Shown here: positions 33,990 to 46,213 of the stretch, one piece after another
How the letters are laid out: every line of letters begins with the position of its first letter
Position numbering within the stretch: position 1 is the first letter of the stretch
From: Hyparrhenia diplandra
Lineage: Eukaryota > Streptophyta > Magnoliopsida > Poales > Poaceae
Direction: 5' to 3'
Assembly (NCBI GenBank): GCA_015847255.1
Contig: JADLZK010010193.1
Location: 1 to 64,000 of the forward strand
Length of the DNA stretch: 64,000 nt
Translations under genes and position numbers: made by a program
Notes under the pieces: generated by a model
The model's database searches: none
Told to the model about the DNA's origin: nothing
The model's input: the letters and a program-made list of their open reading frames with translations, nothing else

Positions 33990-35913
33990 TTTACGTGCGG
34001 CGGGCAGAGGTCCTGGTCTCCTGCGGCGAAAGCCGGGAGAGGAAGATCGGAAGAGAACTCTCTCTTGCGATGCGACGATGCGGGCCATGAGCGATTGATC
34101 GGGCGGCGATAGGCACCAAGTGGGGTCAACGGTGTTTGAGAGAAAGGATGCCCGTCTCAGCCGGCCGCCGTGGTTTGCCCGCGCCCGACGAGCCGTCGGC
34201 CTCCGCCAAGCTACCAGGTATCAAGGTCGGACTTTGGACCATGAAATTCCGCCCAATCAATTCACCGCCTCAGCTTGCGCTCACTTCTCGTGTCCGCTAA
34301 GACATGTCTGCACTCATATTACTCTATTTACTCCCTTTATATGTCCTAGTTATCAAGATTTCCTTCTTTACTGCCCACATTCTCCCCGCACCCATCACTT
34401 CTTTATGTTTTTACTCTATACCAACAACCATTAGTGAGACCCACTTATAATTTTATCTAAATGTATCCATGTGAGATCTAGTTTTAAAGGATTTATTGAA
34501 AGCGAATTTAATGGTTTAATCGAAATTTGATTTAGCCTTATAGTTTGTGAGATATAACAATTTTTGTTAGCTGAAATAATGGGCCCACTACTGCCGCTGC
34601 ATGCGCTGCCATCTCTCTCCTCCACCCTCTCTCACGCACTTCCCCGCGGGTCCTAGCCCACCGGATAGCGCAGTTGCTGGACAGAGCCTGGACAGCGCCA
34701 CAGATACCGGGAGTGAGGCTGTGCCGGGTGTTTTCACGGACTCCGCTGCAGACCTTTTTATCGTAAACAGCTGAGGTGGAGCCAGGTGGAGGAGTACCGG
34801 ACAGGATAAAGGTACCAGTGCAGATAGCCTAAGGAAAACAATTGGAACATGAAGCACTTTCGGTATCACATCATATGCTTCTAAAACAGTTGAAACATTT
34901 GGAGTATACGCTTGCAACATGTGTATTAGCCACTGCAACATCTAGATAAAACACTTAAAACATACTTTTAAAACAATCGAAACATTTAAAACATGAGAAA
35001 TTTTTGGAGTATACACTTGCAACATATGTGTATTAGCCACTGCAACATCCAAATAAAACACTTACAACATATTTTTTAAACAATGAAACATTTAAAACAT
35101 GGGCACCCCTGCTGGTGCACTTCTCTGCCTCGGCACGGCGGCGCGGTTGTCGGCGCTCACGTCCGCCCAGCCGGCGGCCATGGCGATGTTGTGGCCCTGT
35201 CTCTCCTCGGACCGTTGAGCCCGCCGCCAGCGTGGCGGCGGCGTAGATGGTCATGGCGCGGTCTCGCCCTTTGCGCTTCGTCGGGCATGCGGATGCCGCA
35301 ACGTCGCCTCGCGCCCACCCTGGCCCGTGTCACGCAACATGCGCCAAGCGAGCCAAAATCGCCCGTCGCGCCCGTGGCGAAGCCACAAAGCTGTTCACGG
35401 AGCTCACGACTCCGCTAACCATGGCATGACCCACCGCCCGGCTCACGCTCTGTGGCGCGGTAGCGAGCAGCGCCGCCAGCCACCCTCGCCATGGCGCCCA
35501 TGGGACGAAGGAGCTGCAACCACAGTCAAGCTCGCCCGCGCTCACCACCCGAGCGCCCAGCACGCGCCGGAGCTGCCCGATGGACTGATGCTCCGCTCCG
35601 CCATACGACACGCACGCCACCGACGCTCCTCTGCTCCCCTCTCTCTCGCTTGCCCTCTCTCCCTTTCTCTAGATTCGTTGACTGGGTGAGCAGCGAGAGG
35701 CATGCACCGCGACACGGCCCCGAGCAACCAGGATCTAATTACGGAGCACATGGCCACATCGCTCTACCCAACCAGGGTTTAGGGTCACCGGAGAAGAAAA
35801 AAACGGCGGCGGTGTCCTACAGCAAAAGAAAGCGAAGGGTCAAGGTTGAAGACAAGGGCAATAAAGTTATTTCCCCACCTTGCCCCTCCCCAAAACCTGA
35901 GAAATGATTAAAG
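33990..35913. other. Intergenic region with GC-rich block and internal repeat
   Basis: 33990-34200 continues the unit flank. 34640-34830 is unrecognised. 34860-35100 contains a direct repeat of about 105 bp (ttggagtatacgcttgcaac ... versus ttggagtatacacttgcaac ...) with gcaacat and aaaacat motifs seen in some grass Mutator-like elements. 35100-35700 is GC-rich with open frames on both strands that match no family I know, possibly captured sequence. Related gcaat/gcaacat text reappears at 37620-37735. Confidence 0.4.
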
Positions 35914-37500
35914 ATGGGCAATGCTCAGGTACTCCGTTTACCTACAAGGAGGTAAGATCTCAAATCGATCTGGACCGTTCATTATTTAACATTTAATGAA
36001 TTACTGAATGAATTAATAAATACAAGAAAAAAAAAAAAAGAAAATCCCGCATGCCTCTATTACGGGGAGTCGATCCCCTGCATGCCCGCCCCCTTCCAAA
36101 TGTGCACGGGACCAGGAGAACAACGCCAATTGAGCAAATCAGGGAGAGCAGAGAGCAGCCCCAGATCCCATTGTAATAATAAAAAAATGTCCATCCGTAA
36201 TTCCCCTAAACATTGAATTTCAAATTTGAAAACTTCAAATATAGTATTGCATGACAAGTTGGTTTCAAGTAAAAACTTGTTCACAACAAAGTTTAATTTC
36301 CTCTCAGGATCAATGTTTATTTTAGTTGTTTCTCCATCCTAGGCATTTTTTTTAAAAAAAAATCAAATTTTGAATGTTAAAAAATTCAAACTTATTTTGC
36401 ATAACAAGATGATTTCAAATAAAAAACTTGTCCACTACAAAGTTTCATTTCTTCTCACGATCTACAATGTTTATTTTTGTCATTTGTTCATCCGCACAAG
36501 TGTTACTAACATCGTTCACAAATCTTATATCTCTCTCTAGTAGTTTCATAAACTATATGAGAGCTATTTAGATTTTGTGAACCATGATACTATCACTTTG
36601 TGAAATGAAGAATTGACCAAAATAAAAAATTGTACATCTTCATGAGTTATACAACTTCTATGTTTATGATTTTTTAGATGAAGTCATTTAGTGTTCCAAA
36701 ATGGCGTCTAAAGTTGTCATTTTTTAAAATTTGAATTTCAAAATGTGCACAAGAAACGGTGAATAAGACAATAGCGGTAAGAGCATAACAACTTGATGGA
36801 TCAAGATTTTGGAAAAATTTAGAAAAAAATCATCACATTCGAGTTAATATGAGAGAGAAACACTGGTTACAAATTTTTGTCATGGATTAAAAAGAAAAAT
36901 AAGTGTTCTTCAACACACCTAACCACACACACTAATATGCATTAACAAACTAGTTACACATTTTGTTTCCATTTTTAGCATCTATGCATGACACACATTT
37001 TCAAAAAAAAAAATGTGCATGACACACCACGCTAGAAACCTATTAATGTGCATGACACACATTTCAAAAAAAAAAAAAAAAAACGTTCATGACACACCAC
37101 CCTCCTAACCTGCTAACACGCACACGACATGCATGACACCACACCCATGCGTATACAATTATAAGGCAATGAATATGAAGAATAAAAAATAATAATAAAA
37201 AGACACCACATGCGTGATGTATACAATTATAAGGCAATGAATATCATGAATAAAAAAAAAATTACGCATGAGTTGCCTTGTATAGATTACGCATGTGTTG
37301 CCTTGTACAGATTACGCATGCATCAACTATATCTAAAAAAGAAATTTTATATTCAAAGCTTTCTTTATTTACCTTTTTTTTTTGTAAAATAAGAATTCAA
37401 TAAATACTATTACCTCCTAGGAGATAATAGATGATCGGACCGTCCGATCGGAAAAAATGGACGGTCCATAGTCATTTGGGAGTACCGTAGCAATTGCCAT
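35914..37500. mobile_element. AT-rich TIR element with 8-bp target duplication
   Basis: The left end atgggcaatgctcaggtact is the inverted match of the right end agtaccgtagcaattgccat. The flanks are gattaaag (35906-35913) and gattaaaa (37501-37508), a 7-of-8 target duplication. The interior is AT-rich with A-runs and local repeats (gcatgacacac about 36985-37100; an acaattataaggcaatgaat repeat at 37155 and 37223; a 27-bp gcatg..ttgccttgta repeat at 37265-37320). No transposase was recognised. TSD length suits hAT or Mutator-like elements. Confidence 0.65.
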
Positions 37501-37750
37501 GATTAAAATATTCAGCGTATCCAGGGGCAAAGAACCGCAAAATTGTAATGGTATTGGGCAAAGAGTCGCGTTTGCGGTGTCCAGCAGTAAAGATGGCATT
37601 TGTCTGATGTTCTACAGCAAAATTTCTCTTAAAACATACACTTGCAATATACATACAGAGCCATTGCAATATATGCAACTTCCAAACAAATCAATTATAA
37701 CTTGCAACATAAAAACACTTGTCACTAAATCACTCTCCGGTCATTAGTCA

Positions 37751-39826
37751 TTACAGATAACAGATAGTGCGTCTCTTGATATAGCTGATCTTATCATACT
37801 CAGCACTCCCTGTAAACAAGCATTGAGAGAGCTTCTTGCTGCAAGCCAACTTAAGGTGGCTTGGGTTGATACCTCCAAGGTACCTAGGAAGTGTCTCCAT
37901 GGTGGCATCCTCGAGCTCAAAGCTGTTGAGCACAGGAACATCTTCCAGTGCCTCCAAGTTCTGGCAGTTGACGATCCTCATCTTCTGCAGCCTGGAGAGG
38001 CCGCTGATCTTCTTCAGCTCAGAGCAGTCAAACACATCAAGGACCACAACCGAATGAAGCTTCTCCACTGACATTAGGTTGGGAAGCCCGTGTAGTTCAA
38101 CTTGTCTCAAAGCATGCCTCTTGCTACTGGTGAGCCCCAGTGGAAGGCACCTCAGCTTGCAGTTTCTTATCTGAAGCCTCTCGAGAGCAGGCATGGCCAT
38201 GCCACCCACAGTCACATCCACGCCCTGCTGCTCCAACTCCCACTCCCATTCCTCCCATTCACACAAGCCCTCCAGGCAAAGATTTACAAGAAAAAGGAAA
38301 AGCTGCTGCGGATGCCGATGCTGACGTAGAGGACAACGCTTGAAATTTATGCCCGACACTCTTGAGCACCGGTGCATCAGAGATTTGCAGCAATTTCAAA
38401 CTGGGGAGTTGGCACAGACCATTAGGGAGCTGGGTGCAGAAAGACAGGTCCATTATCACCAAATAAGTCAAACTTCTAAAGGCTGCTGTTGCCGGTACCT
38501 CCATCCAATATGGTAGTCGGCGACCAAAATATCCTTTAATACGTATATGATATACGCAGGATGGAGGGCAGAGCTCCTCCAATACCTCCTCTGCTACTTG
38601 CTGCTGCTCTTGCGTCTTGATGATCTCATCATCCCTCGTTCCCATGGACCCGCTGCTGCTCCAATTTAATTCCAAATAAATAAGGTGCTCCTTGTCACCA
38701 ATCTTTGCCTTTTTAGCCAACGAGCTAGTAGACACATTTTCTAGTCCATGTAAAGATAGATCCCTGAGCAGGGGTAGAGCCCCTATCTCTTTCAAGCTGC
38801 ACCGGTACCCATCCTCATCCATGACCATGTGTACCGGGAACCCATAAAGTGTTCTTAGATTTTTTAACCCACCAAACCCCTTGGGTACTGCAGAATTAAC
38901 ATTTGAATGAGATATGTCAAGAGTTCTGAGATGTACTAGTTCTATAATGCTTCTGGGAATACTCTCCAGATTTCTAGAGCCTAAAACCACAATGTGCTGC
39001 AGGAATTTCATCCTGCCAATGTTGTCTGGCAGCCTAGATATATCTGTATTTCCTAAGTGAAGGAACCTTAGGTGCCTCAACTGACATAAGGAGTCAACCA
39101 GCCGATCACAATCTGCATCACTTATATACAATACTCTTAGGGTAGACAAGCTACTCAGTGAATCGCTGGGCTTGATGTTAATTCTGCAGTTTATAATTAA
39201 TGTTCTTACTGTCTTTTGCTTTTGTACTGTGTTCCATTCTGGTACCGATTTGGTTGATCTAATAGACAGACGACGCACAAGGCTTTGGCTACTACCACCG
39301 GCTGTTTGGTCATCTTGGATCACCAACGATTCTTCTCTAGCCATGAATTCAGCAAAGGAGCGCACCACATCATGCATAGTGCATGCACATCCAGTGACAG
39401 ATATGTTTTCAGTTGGCTCTATAAGATTTCTCTTGATTAGCTCCTGGTAGTAAGCTGTTGCTATTTCTTCTAGTCGATCATCATGTGTAATGCTTTTATC
39501 TTCAGGTTGGATAAATCCCTCACTGATCCACATAGGAACAACAGATGTCCTTCAAATACTTGTACCTTTGGGGAAAAGTGAGCAGTATAGGAAGCACTGC
39601 TTCAGCTGTGGAGACAAATCCTCATAGCTCAATAATATTCCGTTGTCAAGCTCCTTAGGCAATCCAACCACTGACCAAGCATGATGGTTCAAAACAGCCT
39701 TCCAGTCACCCTCACTTTGGTGCCTCGTGCTTAATAGTCCCCCATCACTTTGATAGCAAGAGGTAAACCACCACACTTGTTAATAATTTTCATCCCAACA
39801 TCTTTCAAATGATCAATCCCACCAAC
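37751..39826 (-). pseudogene. CC-NB-LRR resistance-type gene, exon 2 (NB-ARC end and LRRs)
   Basis: The second exon of an NLR begins after the acceptor ATTGTCAG (AG at 39828-39827) with VGGIDHLKDVGMKIINKCGG, then LPLAIKV (the GLPLA motif). It continues with RNBS-D (KQCFLYCSLFPKG) and the MHD motif (MHDVVRSF, about 39377), then an LRR region with phrases such as LRHLRFLHLGNTDISRLP. It ends at 37751. Lesions: one G too few in a G run (about 39743) that shifts the frame after KVM; an in-frame TGA at 39554-39552, probably an Arg codon in relatives; and one extra T in a T run near 38270 in the late LRRs. The last 200 codons are in the shifted frame (37751-38350; CEWEEWEWELEQQ). NLRs are cytoplasmic immune receptors; as written this one is disabled. 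Confidence 0.88.
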
Positions 39827-40226
39827 CTGACAATAATGTAAGACGTACCATTTTTGTTAAAATACATCTGTTACGCATAAACTTCTCATCAAATTAGAAA
39901 ATAAAAAAAATATTTTTTATAAAGTAATGATATATATGTGATTGGCCTATTAGTATATATATTATTTCTTGTTTTCCTTTTTTCAGAAGCTAGCATATTG
40001 GAATATATTCTTATGCACCATGAACGTGACGATTTGGTTTCCATTCCACAATCACATCCATGCATAGTCGTCCAGTCCTCATCAAATATTCTACCCACCA
40101 ACCTTAGTTCATATGGGGGATAGGGAGGATAGCACCCAAGGTAGGAAGGCCATGGCTTCCTAGTTCATAACTTGAGGTCGGTAATGGTGGTGCCAAGGTT
40201 TTTGCCTGACTACCACAGTAGGGGGA

Positions 40227-41954
40227 TGTGAAATCTCATGTTTGGTTTTGGAAATTGATGACACACTTGTTTGACTAATCCTTGCTCTAAGTGTATGACT
40301 TGAGATAGGATTAGGTTGATGACAAGGAGCATGATGATCATGAACATGGACAATGTCGGTGGACTTGATGGATCGTCAAGCTCGGTGATCGGCTTGAGAA
40401 TAACCCGGAGATCAAGGCAAAGGTATACTTGATAGGTTTTTCCTTTTCGGTGATCAAGACACGATAGAGCGTGTGATCACATCATAGGATAGATAGCCGA
40501 CTATCAAGAGGGGATGCCGCGACAATCCTTTGGTGAAGTGCTTCTAGGTCCAATTGACTTGCATATTGCATTTAGGACAATGAGAGCACTAACTTCGATC
40601 TTGCCTAACTTATCGACGAGCTAACATGCATGATAACGTGATCATCTTGGGACGTGTTGGCAACCCATGGCAAGAGGCGAAGCAAGTTTGAAGCATAGAG
40701 CAAAGAAAAAGATGAAGAAGCTGTTGTCCGAGGCGACCGGACGCAGTGGTGACCGGACGCATCGACCCGTGGTTTCCTGGGCTCGGCAAGCGTCTCGCGA
40801 GAAGCTTCGCGAGCGAAAAATGACGGGACGCAGGGACCGGAAGCTGGACGGACGCTTCCGGTGCCCGACCGGAAGCACCAACCGGGACCAGCGGAGAGAA
40901 GGCGCCACTGTGGGCCCGATGTTTGTCGGATGCGACCGGAAGCACCGACGGACCCTCGACCGGACCCCTGGTGGTTCCGGTCGATCGTCGTCCGGTCGGT
41001 CTAGATGGGCAAATTTTTAGAGCAACGACTCTATTTCGAGGGGAGCCCTATATATACTCATTTGGCTGGTTCATTTGAGTCTCTCTTGCACATTTGAACA
41101 CTCCTACACACTTGTGAGCTTGTGAGACTCCTCTCCACTCATCTCTTCACTCTAACTTCGATTCTTGAGTGAGATTGAGAGTGATAGAAGTGCATTGCTT
41201 GATAGTCTTGCATCTAGAGGCACTTCATCCTTGGAGAAGTCAGCGGGATCTTGTTTCTCTTGGTAATTTGCTTGGTTCCCTAGCGGCTTGGAGCAAGAGG
41301 CGGTGTTGAGCTCAAGTGGAGCTTGTTTGAGGCCACACCGGTGGTGATTGTGAGGGGTCGTTCCTTACCCCACGGGAGATTCGCGAAAGGAGCACTAGTG
41401 GATTGCTCGTGGCCTGTTGGACCCTCTCTTGTGATCGTTTGCTTGAGCGCCCATAGGGGTTTTGGCACCGGCCATTGCTTAGCATACGTCAAGTGAGTGT
41501 GTCGCCACAACGGGGACTTAGCGTCGGCAAGCACGTGAACCTCGGTGAAAAATCATCGTGTCTATTGTTTTGAGCTCGTTGGAGATTTCTCATTGTACAC
41601 GGTGATTGGCATCATCCTCTACACTCCACCATCGGTATATCGATCACCCTCTCTAGCATTTACATTGATATACTTGTGTAGAATTGCCTAGCTTGTTTAG
41701 TTGTTTAGCTTGCTAGAATAGTTTAGCTCCTAGTTGTTGTTTTAGTTAGACTTGCTTGTTCACCTAGGAGTAATCTAGCGACTTAGCCTTGTGTGAAATT
41801 AGAGACAATAGATTTTGGCTTGTGGCTTGCATAGATAACTTGTAGCACCGCTTATTAGCTTCGCCATCTTATTTACTAACCCGGTGCTTAGTGTTGTTGC
41901 AAGAATTTTTATAGGCTATTCAACCCCCCCCCCCTCTAGCCATTAGGACCTTTC
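40227..41954 (+). mobile_element. Sirevirus-like solo LTR
   Basis: A 1.73 kb block starting tgtgaaatctcatgtttggt and ttttggaaattgatgacaca, ending in the C-run ...ccctctagccattaggacct. This resembles the LTRs of grass Sireviruses (Maximus/Opie type), with gaccggacgc-type CG-rich repeats inside (40730-40990). It interrupts a gypsy LTR whose other copy (43226-43240) is continuous. Flanks gggga (40222-40226) and ggga (41955-41958) are compatible with a short target duplication. No internal domain is present. Confidence 0.72.
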
Positions 41955-42238
41955 GGGATGAGATTAGGATTAGTGGGGGTGAGAGTTTAGAGATAACTTC
42001 TTTCTTCTTGCTTCCATTCAACGAGTTTAGCATACCTATAAATAGGAGGAGGCCTAATCGGCTACTAATCTCCCTGACTCTCACACTCCTTGACTCTCTT
42101 TCACAAGCCTTAAATGACTCTAGACCTTTCAATCTTCAAGACCCTTGGCCATCTCCATGGCCTGCGCATCCTGCCGGCCGGTTCCTTGACTTCGGGGCCA
42201 GCTACTAATGACGGCCACATGACATCTCCCCTCCCTTG

Positions 42239-43047
42239 AAGACCAGCTCGTCAGTCTTTGGATAGTGGACGAGGAGGTGCCGACATCGTCTGGATCCCAT
42301 GGGAAGAGCCCAACAGCTAGCTTCAAAGCAGTGCTTTCGGGCACGTCCAGCGACACCGAGGTGGGTGCCGGCGCCGTCGAGCTTGCCGCTGGGTTGTGCC
42401 GGGTCGCCGCACCGGGAGACCACATACACCGATCTCTACTTTGATTGAGCTGTAGGATGTATAGGCGAGCCCGAGTGGTTGAACGTGCAGGCTGCAATTT
42501 CTTTGCGATGACACGCTGAGCAACATGCGCATCTTCCGCACCATCCGACGAACAAGGAATCCTCGCCTATCGCTGCGGGCGCATCGCTGCCCGCTCCTCC
42601 GATGATGGCCATGTGACGGCACGCGAGATAACAACCGACGCCGCACCCTACGAGAGATTGCACTGCCGCCGGCGTGCCAGAGCCCACGTGCTCCTGCCTC
42701 GTAGGCATGTTGCCGCCAGCATTCACGCGCCGCCGCCTTGAGTAGTGCCATTATGCTATGTGGCGTTGTGGACGCATGATGGAGCCCCTCAGCTAGGATG
42801 CTTAAGGCATCGTCTACCGGGTGGTGATACGACCTTGCCAGCATAGCAGCTCGGTGAAGCGACGCCACGCTATGGTGCCCTCATCCTGCTGGACTTGGCG
42901 GAACCACAGCCGGGCACCATCTTCCAAATGCCGGGAAACTAGCCACACCATTTCTTCCTCCATGATGTGTTGCCAGTGGAAGTAGGACTCACATTGGTTG
43001 ATGAGGGTGAGAGGATCAGATTTCCACTCAAATTTAGGAAAATCCAT
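42239..43047 (-). pseudogene. gypsy gag fragment, broken
   Basis: The minus-strand start MDFPKFEWKSDPLTLINQCE, followed by MEEEMVWLVSRHLEDGARLW and FTELL, matches the gypsy retrotransposon gag domain. Downstream frames (42868-42323, 42726-42436, 42497-42129) are shifted and unrecognised. It belongs to the 40101-43517 remnant. Confidence 0.78.
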
Positions 43048-43635
43048 CTTCCGTAATTGTGGCGGAGCGAGAGGTGGAAGAGGAACACCCGAAAGCCAAT
43101 ACGGATGATATGAACCTTAGTTCATATGGGGGATAGGGAGGATAGCACCCAAGGTAGGAAGGCCATGGCTTCCTAGTTCATAGCTTGAGGTCGGTAATGG
43201 TGGTGCCAAGGTTTTTGCCTAACTACCACAGCAGGGGAGGAGATTAGGATTAGAGGGGTGAGAATTTAGAGATAACTTCTTTCTTCTTGCTTCCATTCAA
43301 CGAGTTCAGCATACCTATAAATAGGAGGAGGCCTAGCCGTCTACTAATTAATCTCCCTGACTCTCTTTCACACTCCTTGACTCTCTTTCACATGCCTTAA
43401 ATGATTCTAGACCTTTCAATCTTCGGGACCCCTTGGCCATCTCATGGCCCCAAGGCGCCTTGCCACCCGGCTCCTTGACTTTGGGGCCGACTACTATAAT
43501 GATAGCCCCACATGACACACCCTTTGTTCAAGGAGGGTGGATGGGCCGGGTCGGAGAGTAAGCCATTTTCTGGAAGATGATGTTCTTGGTAAGATTCCTA
43601 GAATCCAATTAAGTTTAATTTGATGGAAACCGATC

Positions 43636-43775
43636 ATAGATTAGTTGGTTAGGTCCCTTGTGGTGGAACCTGCCCACCGGGTTTAAGTTCTCGACTTGGC
43701 ACGGTGCTCACGTTTTCCTAGATTTATTTTAGGATTTTCGACGTTATGCTTTGAGTGGTAGCGACATTCCCATCT
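43636..43775 (+). mobile_element. SINE-like 5' half
   Basis: tagttggttaggtccc (A-box-like), caccgggtttaagttct (degenerate B-box-like), then ctagatttattttaggattt and ttatgctttgagtggtag resemble the tRNA-derived 5' half of the same SINE type whose 3' end is at 28256-28481. No poly(A) or target duplication is visible, so it is truncated. Confidence 0.45.
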
Positions 43776-44638
43776 TCCTCTGCTCTAACTATCCTCTGCG
43801 AGGAGTCCGGGGTCTCTCTCCAACCTCCTCTTCTTCCTTGACTCGATCTCTTCAGCGCGCCTCCGTTCCACAGCCGCGCGTTCACCTCACCTCGCACGCG
43901 CCGGCGAGCACCTTTTTCCTGCGCCAACATCCCCCTCTAGCACCTCCCTTCCCAATGCCTTTCTGGTTCCCCATACGGCCTCTGCTCTTCCCCAATGCCG
44001 TGCATCCTCTGTGCGATGCGAGTGCCTTGCCTCGTCTCCCGTGCGACCAATGCGAAGCTCCTTCCCGTCCACGCACGATCGTGCTCCCGCACCCTCACCA
44101 TGCACGTGCACGCCCGTCCCGTGCGCGTGCTCCAGCTGCGGGCCTGGCGTGGCCAGGGCATTCTTGGTCTAGCTCCATAGTCTCACATCACCTTGATGTC
44201 GCAAGATGCACTGCCGCCCACGACCAGAACACCTAGATCCTTGACACAGGCACAACATCCCACATGTCAACTATAGATGGTATACTTCTCGATCTCTTGC
44301 CTTCCTCCATCTCCTCCTCACTATTGATGGTCACTAACACCTCATTTGACCATCAACATTCCACCCAAATTCAAGGTAATCAACATGAAAAGGTACATGC
44401 ATTTTATGTTTAGAACTCACCTAGTTCAACTTGTACTTGGAGAAATTATTTGAATGCAGGAAAAAAATACCAAAAATGGTCAAATAAGAGGCAAAGGAGG
44501 CAAAAATTTCTCTGCTTAGCGTTGGTCAGTTTGTGTGGTTATGATGATTACTTGATTTGGGTGGGTTGTGGCGACTGCCTGTCTTCTATCAATTTTGGTG
44601 TTTGCCATTAGTTTTGTGGTGACGTGCTTTATTTACAC

Positions 44639-45377
44639 CACTTTGGAAATTGGTTCTTTGCCGAGTGCAAAACTCTTTGCCGGCTGCGCGCCGGCAAAGA
44701 AAAGCACTCGGCAAAGCAGGAGTGTCTAGCGCTTCGGCAAAGAGGGACACTTGGCAAAGAGGCCTCTTTGCTGAGTGTCGCATTGGCACTTCGGCAAAGA
44801 GGCCTGTTTGCCGAGTGTCGACACTCGGCAAAGAGGTTTTTTTAAAAAATTGAAATACTCTTTGCTGAGTGTCGCCGAGTGTCATGTAGCTGACACTTGG
44901 CAAAGAGAAGGTTTTCCGAGTGTCAAACCCGACACTTTCGGCAAAGTAATTTTTTATTTTATTTTGACCTCCAAATTTTTTAGTCCTCCAATAGTCCTTG
45001 GCAAAGATCATTTCAATTTTTTTAAACAAGAAGGGAAAAAAGAAGATAAAAAAATCTTTGCCGAGTGTCCCCATCCGACACTTGGCAAAGTCATGAAATC
45101 GACCCATCCTAATACACTGAAACCCTACCTATAAAAGCTCACCTCTCCCCTCACTCCGCTCACCCTCCCTCCCCTGCGCGCTGCACCGAGCCCCTCACTC
45201 TCTCTCGGCAAAGAGGGACACTCGGCAAATGCTTTGTCTAGTGCGGACAAAGGCACTTTCGGCAAAGAGCTTTCTTGGTAAATTATTTGCCGAAAGTGCC
45301 CTTTGCCAAGTGCGGCAGTGCAAAATAGGCTTTTGTCGATTGCCGCAGGCACTCACCAAGGACCGGCTTCAGTAGTG
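44639..45377. mobile_element. Non-autonomous CACTA transposon
   Basis: The left end CACTTTGGAAATTGG and the right end ...CGGCTTCAGTAGTG (CACTACTGAAGCCGG on the other strand) are flanked by the 3-bp target duplication CAC (44636-44638 and 45378-45380). The interior is dense with subterminal repeats tttgccgagtg and cactcggcaaag in both orientations, as in grass CACTA elements. At 739 bp with no transposase it depends on a partner. It lies inside the NLR intron. Confidence 0.88.
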
Positions 45378-46213
45378 CACGGTTGGCATGTTGTGATTCC
45401 CCTTCCGATCCGGTGGACTGGTGATCCGTAGTGGGCCACTGACTACTAAATTGGCTATGGTCCATGTAGACCGGCACCACGGTGGGTGGCCACGCATGCC
45501 TGTGACCATTCCACTGTTGAAGTGCCAGGCCAGTAGAAGGCGGTTTATTGCAGACAATAACCTAGGCTGTGAACATTGGCAAAATAGTTCGTGTCCTAGT
45601 TTCCTTGCTAGCCAGCCTCGAAAGGAAATCATCCTTGGAGTGCCAAAACCGCTAAGGAGCTCAATTTCTCTTATCCTCTATCCTTGACGGGATTTGCTTG
45701 ATGGTTAATAGCCAATTCAGGATGATTTCCTTGGCAATTTTGCTATTTTTCTTGATGGTTTTTGGCAGTCAAGGTAATTTGGGATTCTGGTAGTGATGTC
45801 TAGAAGCTCATTGGTTGTCTAGCTAGGTGCAGTGCCAACAGCGCCAACATTGTTTTGTTTGCAGGAGGATGTGGAGGCAGTAGTGGCTCGTGGTTGACAG
45901 GTTTGTTGGCGGCTCTTATGGGCTGGTGCAGAGCAGTGACACGCCACGCTTTCATGTGGCTTCATTTTTATAGAAGCGTCTCCCATTGCCAGAAAAAAAT
46001 GAATGGTTAGCTCATGCATATTTTACACAGCTTATTTTTCAAAACTCTGACAAGGACCTCTTATTTCTAAACCAATATTTCACACAACCTTTCTTATAAT
46101 ATATAGTGTCTTGGTACCCTAGTTTTCTAAAACAATGAAGCCAAAGAGGCCCTAAATCAATGAATGCACATATTATTGCAACAGATAAATTTTTGGTCTA
46201 TGTATAGACTAAC

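Larger units (their letters stand above)
40101..43517 (-). mobile_element. Ty3/gypsy remnant with only gag left
   Basis: Two direct LTR copies share accttagttcatatgggg, gatagcacccaaggtagg, cctataaataggaggaggcc and a ...cacatgaca end. The right copy is 43113-43517. The left copy is 40101-40226 plus 41955-42224, split by another LTR. A purine tract (aagggaggggaga on the minus strand, 42225-42238) adjoins the left copy, giving minus orientation. Only gag is recognisable between them; pol is missing, so this is a deletion derivative. Confidence 0.78.
39827..46213 (-). other. 6.4 kb NLR intron filled with transposable elements
   Basis: The boundaries fit the consensus: donor GTTAGT at 46213 after ...PPSPSE and acceptor ...ATTGTCAG at 39827. 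Joined, the frame continues naturally into the next NB-ARC segment. The intron contains a gypsy remnant (40101-43517) with a solo LTR inside, a SINE-like 5' half, a CACTA element, and unassigned sequence at 43760-44638 (GC-rich) and 45381-46213. Confidence 0.75.

Noticed and set aside
34830..37735. A single large Mutator-like element from 34.8 to 37.7 kb
   Set aside because: The gcaacat-type repeats at both sides are in direct, not inverted, orientation and no target duplication was found. Only the inner 35914-37500 element is supported.
43751..44236. 161-codon plus-strand frame in the NLR intron
   Set aside because: Pro/Arg/His-rich, with overlapping minus-strand frames and no domain. Probably compositional.
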